A DNA stretch of 64,000 nt from Zygaena filipendulae (GCA_907165275.2 OU015675.1:1877501-1941500), one strand, 5' to 3'; counted from the stretch's first letter, positions 22,423 through 32,786 are shown. The notes: a model not told the origin generated them from the letters alone. Numbers and translations: made by a program.

Positions 22423-22503
22423 GCCCAACGGGAGTGGTGGACTCACCCTTACTAAGAGACGCCCTTTCCAGACCCCAGGACGATGTTGACCAAGCCTCGA
22501 TTG
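22423..22503 (+). CDS. Mini-exon A, unit 7
   Basis: It reads PTGVVDSPLLRDALSRPQDD..VDQASI, phase 1-1. This is the most diverged A copy, yet its length, frame and donor 'gtgaga' are kept. Confidence 0.5.
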
Positions 22504-22917
22504 GTGAGATGTTTATCATTGTTTTGCATTCCTTTCTCATGAATCACTCTATCTAAACCGCTTGAAAATCCGACTTCATGATATACTATGTAAAGAAGAT
22601 TTTCAATATTTGACTATAGGCGATGATGGGTGATGATCAAGCATCTTTATAATTAATTCCAAAGCATCAATAGAAAAAAAAACTGATTTGATTTTAATTT
22701 ACATTTATGAATTAGATTTAATTTATGTCAGGTCTTCAGTTGCCAAACTGTGTCTTACATTTTAACACATTATGTATTTACCTTTATCATAATAATGACT
22801 ATAACACAATTTGTAAAAAAAAACCGTGGTATCCTGTACTATTTTGTATCAATCAATGTTTAATTGTTAATTTGGTTATGAAAAGTTTATTTACTTTGAT
22901 ATTTTTTCACCCCACAG

Positions 22918-22968
22918 AAGTAAGAGTAGGCGATAGTAGAAATCCATCTGAAGCGCCATCGCCGATTG
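22918..22968 (+). CDS. Mini-exon B/C-like, end of tandem array
   Basis: The acceptor is 'accccacag' and the donor 'gtaatt'. It reads (E)VRVGDSRNPSEAPSPI then split Gly: the first half is B-like, while 'EAPSPI' is C-like. It is 51 nt, phase 1-1, and may represent the ancestral or a hybrid exon. Confidence 0.7.
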
Positions 22969-23448
22969 GTAATTTTTTTCTTTATTTATGCGAAATATTT
23001 ATAACCCTCAGAAGAATAAGTTATTCTTCTGAGTTATAAGCAAATCTAGGGATAGTATTGTATTATCTGTGGTAGGTGTCATATAAATTAATGTCGTTTG
23101 TGATTCATTACACGTCGTCACCGTGGATATAAAGAGTTCCTGAGGTAATCCCGAAATACGGCACAAAATACACACATCAAAATACAATGTTATAGCTACG
23201 ATAAATACGAGTATATACCTAAAAGCAAAGGATATCGAAAACTACTTGACGTATAAAGCTGAAATTTGACAGGTAGATCTGTACTGATTTATACTCATAG
23301 AAAAGATCAGCTAAGAACGGATTTCTCAGAGTTCTCGCGGGGACTCCTATATTAACGCAGGCGAAACCTGGGGAACAGCTAGTTATTTAAATAAAAACAC
23401 CACAAGTTCCACACCTACTTCTAACAGAAGTATATCTGATCCATAATC

Positions 23449-23477
23449 TAGGTAGGTACCTAGGTAGGTAGGTAGGT
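23449..23477. repeat. (GGTA)n microsatellite
   Basis: Imperfect run of 'ggta' interrupted by 'cct', just upstream of the next exon. Confidence 0.8.
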
Positions 23478-23520
23478 TAAATGACTATTATATAATTGTT
23501 AAATAAATAAAAAAAATCAG

Positions 23521-23676
23521 AGGAAATTGAGGAGGTGGGGCCACCGGGAGAAGTAAGTGGTCAAGACGTGACATCAGCAGAGTCTTCAGGAACTTCGCCG
23601 CCATCAGAAGCGGGGCAAGTGGAACCCTTGCCAGCTTCATCAAGTGCACAGGCTGCGGATACCGACCCAAATGAAG
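23521..23676 (+). CDS. Phase-1 exon E1 (52 codons), acidic Ser/Pro/Glu-rich
   Basis: The acceptor is 'aaaaaatcag' and the donor 'gtatac'. Translation begins (E)EIEEVGPPGEVSGQD and ends ..ADTDPNE with a split Gly. 156 nt, phase 1-1. It contains internal 'gtaagt' within 'gaagtaagtgg', a possible alternative donor out of phase with the others. Confidence 0.7.
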
Positions 23677-23796
23677 GTATACATACCTATATAATATATA
23701 CAATGGGCATTGAAATTCCGTGTGACGTCACACCTAGGTCAGTTAAATATTAAAAACATAAAATTTTATCTGTAATCTAATTTTTTATTCTATACT

Positions 23797-24005
23797 AGCT
23801 GTGTCCCATGGCTTCACCCACGGTAATTTCGGAGTTCTCACCAGAATTTTGGGATAAAAAGCACCCTATGTCCTTCTCTGTACAATCTGACCCTGACAAC
23901 GTGCATGCCAAATTTCATCCAAATCCGTTCAGCCGCTTTTGCGTGATTGAGTAACAATTCAAACATCCAAACATCTACACTTTCACATTTATAATATTAG
24001 TAGGA
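23797..24005 (-). repeat. Helitron-like short element (Lep1-type), reverse orientation
   Basis: It starts 'actagctgtgtcccatgg', passes 'aatttcggagttctc', 'ccctatgtccttctctgt', 'ccgttcagccgcttttgcg', and ends 'ataatattagtaggat'. Confidence 0.75.
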
Positions 24006-24115
24006 TTGTTAGATAAATCTGTGCTCAAAATGTACCTACTTATTTAAATATAACTTATTTATTTTGAAACACCTTTTCAGTTCTAGTGGTTTCATTAGTT
24101 TTTCTGTTTTAACAG

Positions 24116-24199
24116 ACAGTGCTGTAACGACAAATGAGACTTCCATAGAATCTATTTCTTCTACATCTCCTACCTCCGGAGACGAAATCAGAAACGAAG
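24116..24199 (+). CDS. Phase-1 exon E2 (28 codons), Thr/Ser-rich
   Basis: The acceptor is 'ttttaacag' and the donor 'gtagtc'. It reads ..SAVTTNETSIESISSTSPTS and ends GDEIRNE then split Gly. Confidence 0.7.
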
Positions 24200-24314
24200 G
24201 TAGTCGTTAAATATTTTCTCTTTTATTCACTATATGCAGCGTTATTTTACAATGATCCAATACATCTTTCGATTTTGCTGTTCACATATTTTTCCTTTTT
24301 TTTTTGTTTGACAG

Positions 24315-24392
24315 AAATTGTCGTTGAAGCGCAATATATTCTCGCCCCGAGGCGAACGCCTCCATCCACAGACGACACCACTAGTAGTGAAG
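24315..24392 (+). CDS. Phase-1 exon E3 (26 codons)
   Basis: The acceptor is 'gtttgacag' with a long T tract; donor 'gtagtt'. It reads (E)IVVEAQYILAPRRTPPS.. and ends TDDTTSSE then split Gly. Confidence 0.75.
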
Positions 24393-24543
24393 GTAGTTCC
24401 TTAACAATTCTGAATCTTTTATTTTTACGAGTTTTTAACATGCGTCATGTTCTAGCAACCGAAGCAACCTTCTGTTTATCAAGATGATAAAAGAAGAACA
24501 CTTCCGAAACTATTACTCATTACGTAATTGTATTTATTACGTA

Positions 24544-24850
24544 CTAGCTGGTCCCCGCTATTTCACCCGCGTTTATTTCGGAGATCCCAAGTTAACTCCG
24601 GGATAAAAGTACCTACCATATAGTATATTCTTTTCGGTACATCTGCCAACGTGTATTATGCCAAATTTTATGCACTTTCACCCGCGTTAATTTTAGAGTT
24701 CCTGAGGGAATTACGAAATAAAAACTACCCTATCTCCTTTTTGTACTCCTAAAATTGTGTATGCGAAATTTCGTGATGATCGGTTAAGCCGTTATGGCGT
24801 AAAAGCGTAAAACAAACAAACTCACTTTCGCTTTCTATCAAAAGTAAGGA
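24544..24850 (-). repeat. Two partial Helitron-like elements, reverse orientation
   Basis: Two head segments ('actagctggtccccgctatt' and 'ctttcacccgcgttaatttt') are followed by one tail 'cgttatggcgtaaaagcg', suggesting a nested or duplicated copy. Confidence 0.6.
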
Positions 24851-24879
24851 TTTTTGTTATACTTTTTTCTTTTTAACAG

Positions 24880-24951
24880 GCATTCCTGATAATGTGGGAA
24901 ACGGCGTCCGATATGTGTATACCTCTTCAGAAGGCGAAGTTAATAATGAAG
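24880..24951 (+). CDS. Phase-1 exon E4 (24 codons)
   Basis: The acceptor is 'tttttaacag' and the donor 'gtagtt'. It reads (G)IPDNVGNGVRYVYTSSEG and ends EVNNE then split Gly. Confidence 0.7.
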
Positions 24952-25116
24952 GTAGTTATTCTTAAAACCGGTGTTGCATATTCCGTTCTTAACATCCTTT
25001 CCCGTTAAGAAAGGTTTGTGCTAAGGTCAAAATTTTGCGAACACCAACTAACCACGCAAAATCATTCTGCATCATTGAGTTTTAAGTAGTTACAACATAT
25101 TTTTTCTTTTCATCAG

Positions 25117-25164
25117 AAAATCCGGACGTCCCTTTGCCGAGGCCATCTCCCGAAGTTCCCGAAG
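25117..25164 (+). CDS. Phase-1 exon E5 (16 codons), Pro-rich
   Basis: The acceptor is 'ttttcatcag' and the donor 'gtaagc'. It reads (E)NPDVPLPRPSPEVPE then split Gly. Only 74 bp of intron separate it from E6. Confidence 0.75.
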
Positions 25165-25238
25165 GTAAGCATACATTTCTCAGGCGGTATCGATGACTTC
25201 TTCTGGTTCGACTATATTTACAATTTTTTTTCTTTCAG

Positions 25239-25370
25239 ATATCCCTGTTGAGGACGAGGCACGCGCTTCTTCGGCTTCATCCGCGATATCAACTTCATCG
25301 AATTCACCCAATTCTACCCGTTCGTCTGGTTCATCCAGCATTTCTACATCCTCTTCTAGTAGTAACGAAG
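25239..25370 (+). CDS. Phase-1 exon E6 (44 codons), Ser-rich
   Basis: The acceptor is 'tttctttcag' and the donor 'gtagta'. It reads (D)IPVEDEARASSASSAIS, then a run that is mostly Ser, Asn, Pro and Thr, and ends SSSNE then split Gly. Confidence 0.75.
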
Positions 25371-25484
25371 GTAGTAATAAGGCTGCACGTTTTTTTTAAT
25401 CACTTGTTGTTCCCCGCAATGTAAGAGTTCCTGCGTAAATTAAGGGATTAAAAGTATATTATAGGTACTTGGATATATTTGTAT

Positions 25485-25512
25485 GCGCGTGTGCGTGTGT
25501 GTGTGTGTGATA
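25485..25512. repeat. (GT)n microsatellite
   Basis: Run of 'gtgtgcgtgtgtgtgtgtgtg'-like dinucleotide repeats. Confidence 0.8.
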
Positions 25513-25632
25513 GACAAATATGTGGTAGGGGTAGGTTTTTGACTAAAATATGAAAAATTGGTAAATGAAATTAGAACTCTTAACAAAATATGACAATCGG
25601 TATCGGTTCGTCAGTGCCCGGATATCTGCGTC

Positions 25633-25980
25633 TACAACGTGTTAATGAATTAACTGAAAATTAGAAAGTAGTTTTCTCAGAATCAACTAGCGAATCGATC
25701 GCACTATGTTTTAATATAGGTTAATTTTTTCATTTTTACTAGCCCATATCTAAATTATTTATAATACAATATTTGGCGCGTACCCCGCCCTCAGCAAAAA
25801 AATTCGAACCGGTAGGCGCGGGCGTAGCGCTTGGAATTTCGTAGATAGGTCACCTCCAAACTAATGTTGAATAACTTTTAAAGTATAAATTTTTTCGACA
25901 TAAAATATATTTTAATCACATTATTGTTTTTTTTTTAAATGGGGTGTATCAGGTTTTCAGTTAATTCATTAAAACGTTAT
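25633..25980 (+). repeat. MITE with TIR ACAACGTGTTAATGAA, copy 1
   Basis: The left end 'acaacgtgttaatgaattaa' is mirrored by the right end 'ttaattcattaaaacgtt'. The interior shares 'cagaatc..gatcgca', 'gtcacctccaaacta' and 'aatggggtgtat' with the copy at 47,061. Confidence 0.8.
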
Positions 25981-26021
25981 ATATACGTAAGCACCCATAT
26001 GCGTAGTATCTGTGATATGCC

Positions 26022-26356
26022 TACTAATATTATAAATGCGTAACTCACTTTTTCTGTCTGTCTGTTACGCTGTCACGCTTAACCGGCTCAACCGATCGTC
26101 GTTTAATTTCGCATATACGTTGTCAGGGATACAGCGAAGGACATAGAGTAGGTACCTTTTATATCAGAATTCCTGCAGGAACTCCAAAACTATAGCGGGG
26201 AACAGCTACTCACCAAGGTGAAAGTCACTAGGTTGAAACCATTTTGACGTTACTTTCACTGCTAATTAACTGATGTTAAAGAGCTTAAATTAGGCTATTT
26301 TAGAATTCCTGCGGGAATTCCTAGACTCACCCGGGTGAAACCGCGGGGCACAGCTA
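26022..26356 (+). repeat. Helitron-like short element plus a partial second copy
   Basis: The first runs from 'actaatattataaatgcg' to 'gcggggaacagctact' (about 26,211); the partial second copy ends 'ccgcggggcacagctat'. Confidence 0.65.
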
Positions 26357-26655
26357 TAGTGATTAATAAAATATATTTTGTAATACACAGATAAAAGTTA
26401 AGTTTCCTCATTTATTTGGTAGTCCATATACAAAACATTTTCATTTGTAAACATAAAGATAAAAACCTTTTCTTTGAATAAAGATAGTTAAAAGCCTTTC
26501 CCTTTAATCTAACCGTGATGTTATCTTACATCTGAAGGTTGCAAAAGTCAGGAAAACTTTAGTGATTTCGTGATAATATTATTTTGATAATAAAGTACCA
26601 AAACTATTTAATATTATAGCAATAAATACTTGATTACTTGAATACTGATCGACAG

Positions 26656-26700
26656 GTGGGAGCACTGGCAATGCTAGTGGTGGAAGTTCACCCAATGAGC
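26656..26700 (+). CDS. Phase-1 exon E7 (15 codons), Gly/Ser-rich
   Basis: The acceptor is 'gatcgacag' and the donor 'gtaagt'. It reads (G)GSTGNASGGSSPNE, then C as first base of the next codon (Pro with E8). Confidence 0.7.
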
Positions 26701-26767
26701 GTAAGTACAAACATGTTTTTGTTGTAGGTAATTAATAAAATACATAAACCACTTCGCTCAGCCGCCA

Positions 26768-26982
26768 ACAGAGATAAAGCGCATGCCAAGCGAAGTTTAG
26801 GGTGGGAGCTCGTGACGTCACTTACCACTACAAGCCGCCATACAAACTGCACTAGTTAGTGACGTCACGCGAAATTTCAACTCAATGTATCGCTGTTATT
26901 CTTTGATTTCGTAAAAAACGAAAAAATACGTGTCCAATATTTTTTATTAATCTACAAGACGGCCTAAAAAAAATAGTCAAAT
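26768..26982 (-). repeat. TGACGTCA-bearing MITE, 5'/3'-truncated copy
   Basis: Reverse orientation copy with 'agataaagcgcatgcc', two TGACGTCAC sites (about 26,814 and 26,861), 'tcaactcaatgtatcgc' and 'attaatctacaagacgg'. Terminal repeats are not intact. Confidence 0.75.
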
Positions 26983-27043
26983 AGACACGACGACGAGCGG
27001 CAGCTTTTTAAAATAATACATTTTTTTTTCTCTGCACCCTTAG

Positions 27044-27109
27044 CCACCTCCACCAATCGAAGATCGACGGACACGAGACCGGATATCCCCGACACCAGTA
27101 GCAATGAAG
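27044..27109 (+). CDS. Phase-1 exon E8 (22 codons)
   Basis: The acceptor is 'gcacccttag' after a T-rich tract; donor 'gtgacc'. It reads (P)TSTNRRSTDTRPDIPDTS and ends SNE then split Gly. Confidence 0.7.
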
Positions 27110-27156
27110 GTGACCATTCAATTAATCGATCAGATCAATAGATTCCTTACATGTTA

Positions 27157-27345
27157 TATAACAAATAAAGTCCACCGCCGCGTCTGTCTGTTCGCGATAA
27201 ACTCAAAACCTACAGAACGGATTTTCATGCGGTTTTCACCAGTAGATAGAGTGATTCAAGAGGAAGGTGTATGCGTATAGTTTATTCTGAAACTCTTGCG
27301 GGAACTTCGAAATTACCGCGGGTGAAACCGTAGGGGACAGCTAGT
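27157..27345 (+). repeat. Helitron-like short element
   Basis: It runs from 'aacaaataaagtccaccgcc' through 'acagaacggattttcatg' and 'gcgggaacttcgaaattacc' to 'gtaggggacagctagt'. Confidence 0.7.
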
Positions 27346-27632
27346 TATTTATAATCTACTTTATATACAGTATAAGATTTAACGAGAGACATGGGCCTAG
27401 CGGAGGGACACGGTAGAAAATTCAGTATTGACGATATACTGTTTAACCCCTTTTAAGATTCTAGGGGGGTTCAGGGATAAAAGGGTGGGTAGTGACAACA
27501 GCAGCAACAGTTATTTTATGGTAAACAGGACAATGAAGGTTCGGGGCTCTACAAAGCCTTCTATGATACTCGAAAATATGTACAATAGTTTCCTGCCAGG
27601 AAAATGATGACCAGTAAAATGATGATGAAATC

Positions 27633-27989
27633 AGCGATGATAGCTCAGCGGTTGGTGCGTTCGGATCAAACGCCGCATGGCGTAGGTTCAAACCCTGACA
27701 ATGAGCTTGAGCTGTCGGTTAAGGAAACATCGTGAGGAAACCATATCATTGTGTGGTAGGGCACTTTCTAGTGCCCGGCTGGCTAGCTACCACTTTCAAG
27801 TTGTAAATCTGTCACCAAGCACCTAACGGTGTGTTCCGGCAGCCCCACTTGAAAGTCAGTTCCCATCCCCGTTCCAGGTCGGCAACGCACCTGCATGCCT
27901 TTTGGTGTTGCAGATGTCCATGGGCAGCCGTAATCACTTACCATCAGATGTACCACTTGCCCGTTTGCCCCCTATGACAAAAAAAAAAT
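27633..27989 (+). repeat. tRNA-derived SINE (+ orientation)
   Basis: The 5' end carries pol III box A 'tagctcagcggttgg' and box B 'ggttcaaaccc' (about 27,685-27,695). A body of about 280 bp follows and ends 'ccctatgacaaaaaaaaa'. The reverse-orientation copy at 55,622 shares the full length. Confidence 0.88.
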
Positions 27990-28085
27990 AGAATCACTTT
28001 AGTAGTGTGAACTATCGAGAATCCTCAGTCCGCTTGATTTCCCTCTTTGGATCCACTTGTTATTTAAATTTGGTCAATCTTTCAG

Positions 28086-28139
28086 CATTACCACGCATTA
28101 TAGAAGCGACTACAGAGGAGGAAGAAGCAGCCGCACGTG
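28086..28139 (+). CDS. Phase-1 exon E9 (18 codons), acidic
   Basis: The acceptor is 'tctttcag' and the donor 'gtatgt'. It reads (x)LPRIIEATTEEEEAAAR then split Gly. Confidence 0.75.
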
Positions 28140-28454
28140 GTATGTATTTTTTATAGTTATTACCTATAGTTTTTTTATTTAAGTTTAAAGGCAACAGAGC
28201 AAAGGACAAAAAATCCGAATTTTTTTTTCAAAGCATTGGAGTTAATGCCTTCCGCTAACCTTCATTCCATAAAACTTCATCAAAAGTTTGAGAATTTGTG
28301 TGAGATTTCTTATCAATTTAGCTTCTGAAGTTTATTTTATTCACCAGATAAGATTTTTAACAAATATTGATTTACATATACTACAGTTATGGAAGGAGAA
28401 AGAAAAATAATATTAGATTTATGTAGAGACAAATTTAAAGTTGCTTTTTAACAG

Positions 28455-28532
28455 CCGATTCAACACCAACTACACCTAGACGGATATTCGGGGAGAGCCA
28501 AGTGCACGAAACAGATGCTCCAGGAGGAAATG
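28455..28532 (+). CDS. Phase-1 exon E10 (26 codons)
   Basis: The acceptor is 'ttttaacag' and the donor 'gtaaat'. It reads (A)DSTPTTPRRIFGESQVHE and ends TDAPGGN. Confidence 0.75.
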
Positions 28533-29033
28533 GTAAATACAATTTATCGGACAATATTAATGATGTGAATAACATAAAATGGTGTTGAAAATAGTGACAT
28601 AAAGGCGCATGAACAGAAGTGAGACAATAAAAAACCAAAATTAAATCCGAAAAAAGAAATAAATAATCTGTTGAATACGGTCATTTTTAATGATAATTCT
28701 GCAGCACTTAAAGTATAAACAAAAAATTAAAAATATCATGATACTGAAATACTGCAGAATTATCGTTAAATAAAAAAGTCATTCGTGATATTTGATTTAA
28801 GGTCTTTATATTCAGTGTCACTCGGGAAAAATGTAGCTTCCTACACTTTCACAACTTTTAAAATCGGATTAGTAGTTTTGCGTTTATCTATTACAAACAT
28901 AAATCAAATCTTTTCTTTTCATAATGTTAGTACCTATAGACAAAGAACTGGCAAGTAAATTCGAAAACGGATAGTATTACATTCAACATTAGATTTTAAA
29001 CAACAGGGATGTGTTTTTCTTTTATATTTACAG

Positions 29034-29699
29034 ATGAACCTCTAACCGTTACTATCACCACATCACCTTCATCTATACCTCCAGCGTCATCTCTCACTAG
29101 GTCTCCAGCGTCGCATGGAACAAGCACACAGATATCTCCCGCTTTGAGATCCAGCTTGAGATCACCAAGAGTAACACCGATGCCAGATCTAATAACACCT
29201 GTTATAGAACCTACCACATCGACGAGTACCTCGTGTTCACTTGAAAACCCAATAACACCACCTAACACATCAGTTTCTGTACCATCAAGTTCCACCTCTG
29301 GTACAGCGCCAGTAACTGCTGCAAGTTCAGTTTCGATACCAGCAAACCAATCATTGTCGGCAACATCAGGGTCATCGGCTTCAATGCCTAGTGCATCATC
29401 TGTTATCAGCCCTTCGATATCAGAAACGAGAACTTCAAATCCACCAGTTGCTGGTTCCAAAAGAAAAATAACATCGCCCGATGAACCTCCTTTAGTTTCT
29501 TCACAGTCATCGTCATCACCCGTTCAGGGACCTCCAGAACCCCTTTCAGCCGCAGGTGCCTCTCCCGCCCCTCCTATAACTCCTCCTCCTCCAGCACCCC
29601 CTTCCCTTCCTTCATCTCATGCCCCTGGTCCTGCAGTTCAATCACCATTACGTTCACCAGTACCTAAAAAACGCCAAAGGCAACAATATCATGAAGGAG
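29034..29699 (+). CDS. Phase-1 exon E11 (222 codons), large Thr/Ser/Pro-rich exon
   Basis: The acceptor is 'tatatttacag' and the donor 'gtatgt'. It is by far the longest exon in the gene and stays open in the phase-1 frame throughout. Translation starts (D)EPLTVTITTSPSSIPPAS and is dominated by Ser, Thr and Pro, with a poly-Pro stretch (PPITPPPPAPPSLPS) about 30-45 residues from the end and a basic patch (PVPKKRQRQQYHEG) at the end. The composition suggests an unstructured, phosphorylatable or O-glycosylatable linker; the basic patch could be a nuclear-localisation-like signal, but no compartment can be assigned. Confidence 0.85.
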
Positions 29700-29811
29700 G
29701 TATGTAAATATTTGCATTTTAATTCGGAGTAACTTCTTATTTTCTTTAATGTGAAAAGAATGAATGTGTATAAGGCGTTCCAATCAATTTGATATGCGCA
29801 AATTAATAATA

Positions 29812-30083
29812 ACTAGCTGTTCCCCGCGGTTTCACCCGCGTTAGTTTCGGAGATCCCGCGGGTATTCCGAGATAAAAGTACTTACTACCCTATATTTTCT
29901 CTGTACCTACCCTTTGACAACGTGTACGGTGTAGGTAGTCCCCGTGGGAATTCAGGGATAAAAAGTGGCCATCCCTGAACCCCTGAAAAGGTGTATGCAA
30001 AATTTCCTGGTGATCGGTTGAGCCGTTTAGCTGTGAAAGCGTAACAAAAAAACTCACTTTCGCAATTATAATATGAGTAAGGA
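29812..30083 (-). repeat. Helitron-like short element with internal duplication, reverse orientation
   Basis: It starts 'aactagctgttccccgcgg', contains two '..gggaattc' type blocks and ends 'gcaattataatatgagtaag'. Confidence 0.7.
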
Positions 30084-30252
30084 TTACTGGGTATATTACC
30101 CGCGGCCATTTCGAACCTTCCGCGGGAATAGTGGGAAGAAGTTTATTTTTATTAAGAATATTTTTTTTCACTTTCGTGACCAAATTCCATCCACAGACTC
30201 CTCACTCGTATAACAATTTATATGAATTATTGTATCCATTCTTTGATTTTAG

Positions 30253-30327
30253 TTCCACCATCGGCCGCGGTTACTCTTTCCGGCATACCCTGCATAGATC
30301 CGAATGAGTTGTGCCCAGAAGAACCGA
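30253..30327 (+). CDS. Phase-1 exon E12 (25 codons)
   Basis: The acceptor is 'ttgattttag' and the donor 'gtgagc'. It reads (V)PPSAAVTLSGIPCIDP and ends NELCPEEP; it contains two Cys, rare in this protein. Confidence 0.7.
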
Positions 30328-30397
30328 GTGAGCCATTTTCATATCTTATAAGTAATTTGTACGAAATTTATACTAACTTGTAAGAAAGTTCATAATG

Positions 30398-30480
30398 ATA
30401 CTAGCTGTTTCCGTGTTAATTTTGGAGTTCCCGCGTGAATCCCGGGAAGTATAGTAATATACTATCTGTGCCCGGGATAA
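30398..30480 (-). repeat. Helitron-like 3'-end fragment, reverse orientation
   Basis: 'actagctgtttccgtgttaa' followed by 'ttggagttcccgcg' and no further family blocks. Confidence 0.5.
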
Positions 30481-30628
30481 AAAAATTCTCTGTACCTCTG
30501 ACAATATGTGTGTGTATGCAAAATCGCATTTATAAGTAATAGGATAAATCCCAACCTATTAATCACACAATAAAAGAATTCTTTGTGAAATAATAAAAAA
30601 AATTAATTAGTGATATTATTTCATTCAG

Positions 30629-30682
30629 CTCCACGGCAAGGGACGAAAAGAAGAACATCCGGTGCCGATGATGCTGCTGTTG
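30629..30682 (+). CDS. Phase-1 exon E13 (18 codons), basic
   Basis: The acceptor is 'ttcattcag' and the donor 'gtatgt'. It reads (T)PRQGTKRRTSGADDAAV then split Ala/Gly. Confidence 0.75.
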
Positions 30683-31068
30683 GTATGTATAAAAATTCAT
30701 ATCTTGGGCGACCGGGGTTCGCCCGCCGCGCTGCCCGGTGTCTTTCGAGTTGGCCGCGGGAATTACGTAAAGTGCCATCTGCTGTTGCGTAGCTGTATTA
30801 CTTTGAATGTATTACATCACACGTGACTTGCAGTCATCATAACTATGCCATTATGTCAACAGGTGACGCTTGGCACCCTGAAGATTTTAAAAACTGCTAC
30901 ATATTGTTAGATAAAATATAAAATTCCCACAGTGAAAATAAGCTTGTTTATGGAAGGGAGTGTGAAAGATTTTTTTTATAGATATTGTTTGCAGCTGTGT
31001 CTTAACATAGCTACTTAACAACATATATTACATGTTTATGAAGTAATTAATTCTTAACTCATTTGCAG

Positions 31069-31155
31069 CTGGACCATCTGGCAGCGGCCATGGAGGTTGG
31101 AGGTCTAAAAGAAGTAGAGAAGACGAAGAAGACGACATACCCGAGTTACACATAA
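31069..31155 (+). CDS. Phase-1 exon E14 (29 codons), charged
   Basis: The acceptor is 'catttgcag' and the donor 'gtaagg'. It reads (A)GPSGSGHGGWRSKRSRED and ends EEDDIPELHI, then A as first base of the next codon (Asn with E15). Confidence 0.8.
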   Translation: MDHLAAAMEVGGLKEVEKTKKTTYPSYT

Positions 31156-31159
31156 GTAA

Positions 31160-31198
31160 GGGTTATTTACTTATTTATTTATTTATTTTATTTAAGTA
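31160..31198. repeat. (TTTA)n microsatellite
   Basis: Run of 'ttatttatttatttatt' after the E14 donor. Confidence 0.8.
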
Positions 31199-31299
31199 GA
31201 TACATATTCAAAACAGATTGTAGTGATTACAATTTTTACTTTTTATTTTTTTGTTAGGTTATAGTGTATTACCTATATTTTTCAGACCACAAACCAGGA

Positions 31300-31528
31300 C
31301 CTTATTCACTATGACCGACGACATTCCGTGCCCATAACGCGCGCCCCAAAAACGCAATCCCAAACGTTCTAGATGCCAAAATATCAGTAATTATTATTAT
31401 GTATGCCATAAGAAAATACCTATGTTTTAAATGTATTTTTCTGGAGTGAAACTTCTTTGATTACGAGAAAAGACAATTTTTGCGCCGCGTTATCTTAACG
31501 CGCCGTGTTATGGTCATACTGAATAAGG
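31300..31528 (+). repeat. MITE with TIR CCTTATTCACTATGACC
   Basis: The left 'ccttattcactatgacc' and the right 'ggtcatactgaataagg' are 17-bp inverted repeats with one mismatch. A related end occurs at 52,728. Confidence 0.8.
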
Positions 31529-31652
31529 ACACGGAGATATGCATATCTACCTTACCTAGGAAGACTAACAATTACGAGTAAATTATCATACAATTTCAAA
31601 TTTATTTCCATATTAAGTCCGCTTTTTGTACATAAATGTGCAATAAAGTTCT

Positions 31653-31680
31653 TTAAATAAATAAATAAATAAATAAATTT
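31653..31680. repeat. (AAAT)n microsatellite
   Basis: Run of 'aaataaataaataaataaat'. Confidence 0.8.
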
Positions 31681-31917
31681 ATGGATCTCAGAAAAAATAG
31701 AAAGTTCTCGTTGGAGTTCCAGGCTTTAAAGAACCGTATGTCCTTTTCTGTACACCTGAAAACGTGTGAAATTTAAATTTCACGATGATCGGTTGAGTGG
31801 TGAAGGTGTGGAAGCGTAACAAACAAACTTTCGAGTTTTTTGGCGGCAATGAAGAATGGCGGTTCGGTCATTTATTTTCATGTCGATAAAAAAAAAGTGA
31901 AAGGTTGAACAATGATT

Positions 31918-32152
31918 GGACGCAGATAAGCAATAACATGTTAACCCACAAAATGAAGTTATTGATTCAGAACGATTTATTGAAAGTTAGAGAACGTTTT
32001 TTAATTATGTGTTTATCTTATTACATTGTTTAAATATGTCACTAAATATTGAACATAAAAAATTTGACACAAAATGGCAGTATAATTTAAAAACTATAAT
32101 TTACTCAAAATTTCTCCAGTGTGGGTTAACACACTATTGCTTATCTATGTCC
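31918..32152 (+). repeat. MITE with TIR GGACGCAGATAAGCAATA, complete copy
   Basis: The left end 'ggacgcagataagcaataac' and 'atgttaacccaca' are mirrored by 'gtgggttaacacactattgc' and 'ttatctatgtcc'. 235 bp, non-coding; the short open frame inside is discounted. Other copies: 1,811, 41,400, 63,807. Confidence 0.85.
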
Positions 32153-32590
32153 AATTTTCACAGTGACGGTTTTTTTGTGCTCAAGAAGATATTATGACAT
32201 TTCGAACTAATTTCTTCGGTATCCTCCAAGAGTTCCGAGAAAGTTCTTGTAGTCTATATCCAGTACGATATCCTATCAAGTTCAAACCGTACAACGATGC
32301 TAAACGCTGATTTGTGCATTTAACTAACTTATTTTACTTGAAACTGTCTAAATGCATTATATGCGAAAGCCAATAAGAAGAAGAAAGAAAAGAAAACGAA
32401 CTTTCAACAATATTAATTATTATCAGTTGTCTAGTGCCATAACAAGCTCTGCTTAGTTTGGGACAAAGTGACGCTGTTTTATGATCTTCAAGATTTATTT
32501 ATTACCTAGTATTGACTTTGTACTAGCCGTTCCCAGCGTTTTATATTTAAAAAATAACAAAATTTATTCAATTTTACTCTTCCAACGATA

Positions 32591-32786
32591 TATCCTACTA
32601 ATATTATAAATGTGAAAGTGTGGATGTTTGTATGTTTGTTACTCAATCACGCAAAAACGGCTGAACGGATTTGAATGAAATTTGGCATGCACGTTTTCAG
32701 GGGTACAGAGAAGGACATAGGGTAGTTTTTATCCCGGAATTCCCGCGGGAACTTTGAAATTACTGCGGGTGTTTGACGGCTATGGG
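32591..32786 (+). repeat. Helitron-like short element
   Basis: It runs from 'atcctactaatattataaat' through 'ggctgaacggatttgaatg', 'acagagaaggacatagggta' and 'ggaattcccgcgggaac' and has lost its terminal CTAGT. Confidence 0.75.

Noticed and set aside
1..22968. CRISPR-like array
   Set aside because: The repeat units are 2-4 kb exon cassettes, not short direct repeats with unique spacers.
27633..27700. Possible tRNA gene
   Set aside because: Boxes A and B are present, but the acceptor stem does not close and a 280-bp SINE body with poly-A follows.
29009..29460. Minus-strand 154-codon ORF over exon E11
   Set aside because: It is the antisense of a strongly biased Ser/Thr/Pro exon, where antisense frames are commonly open.
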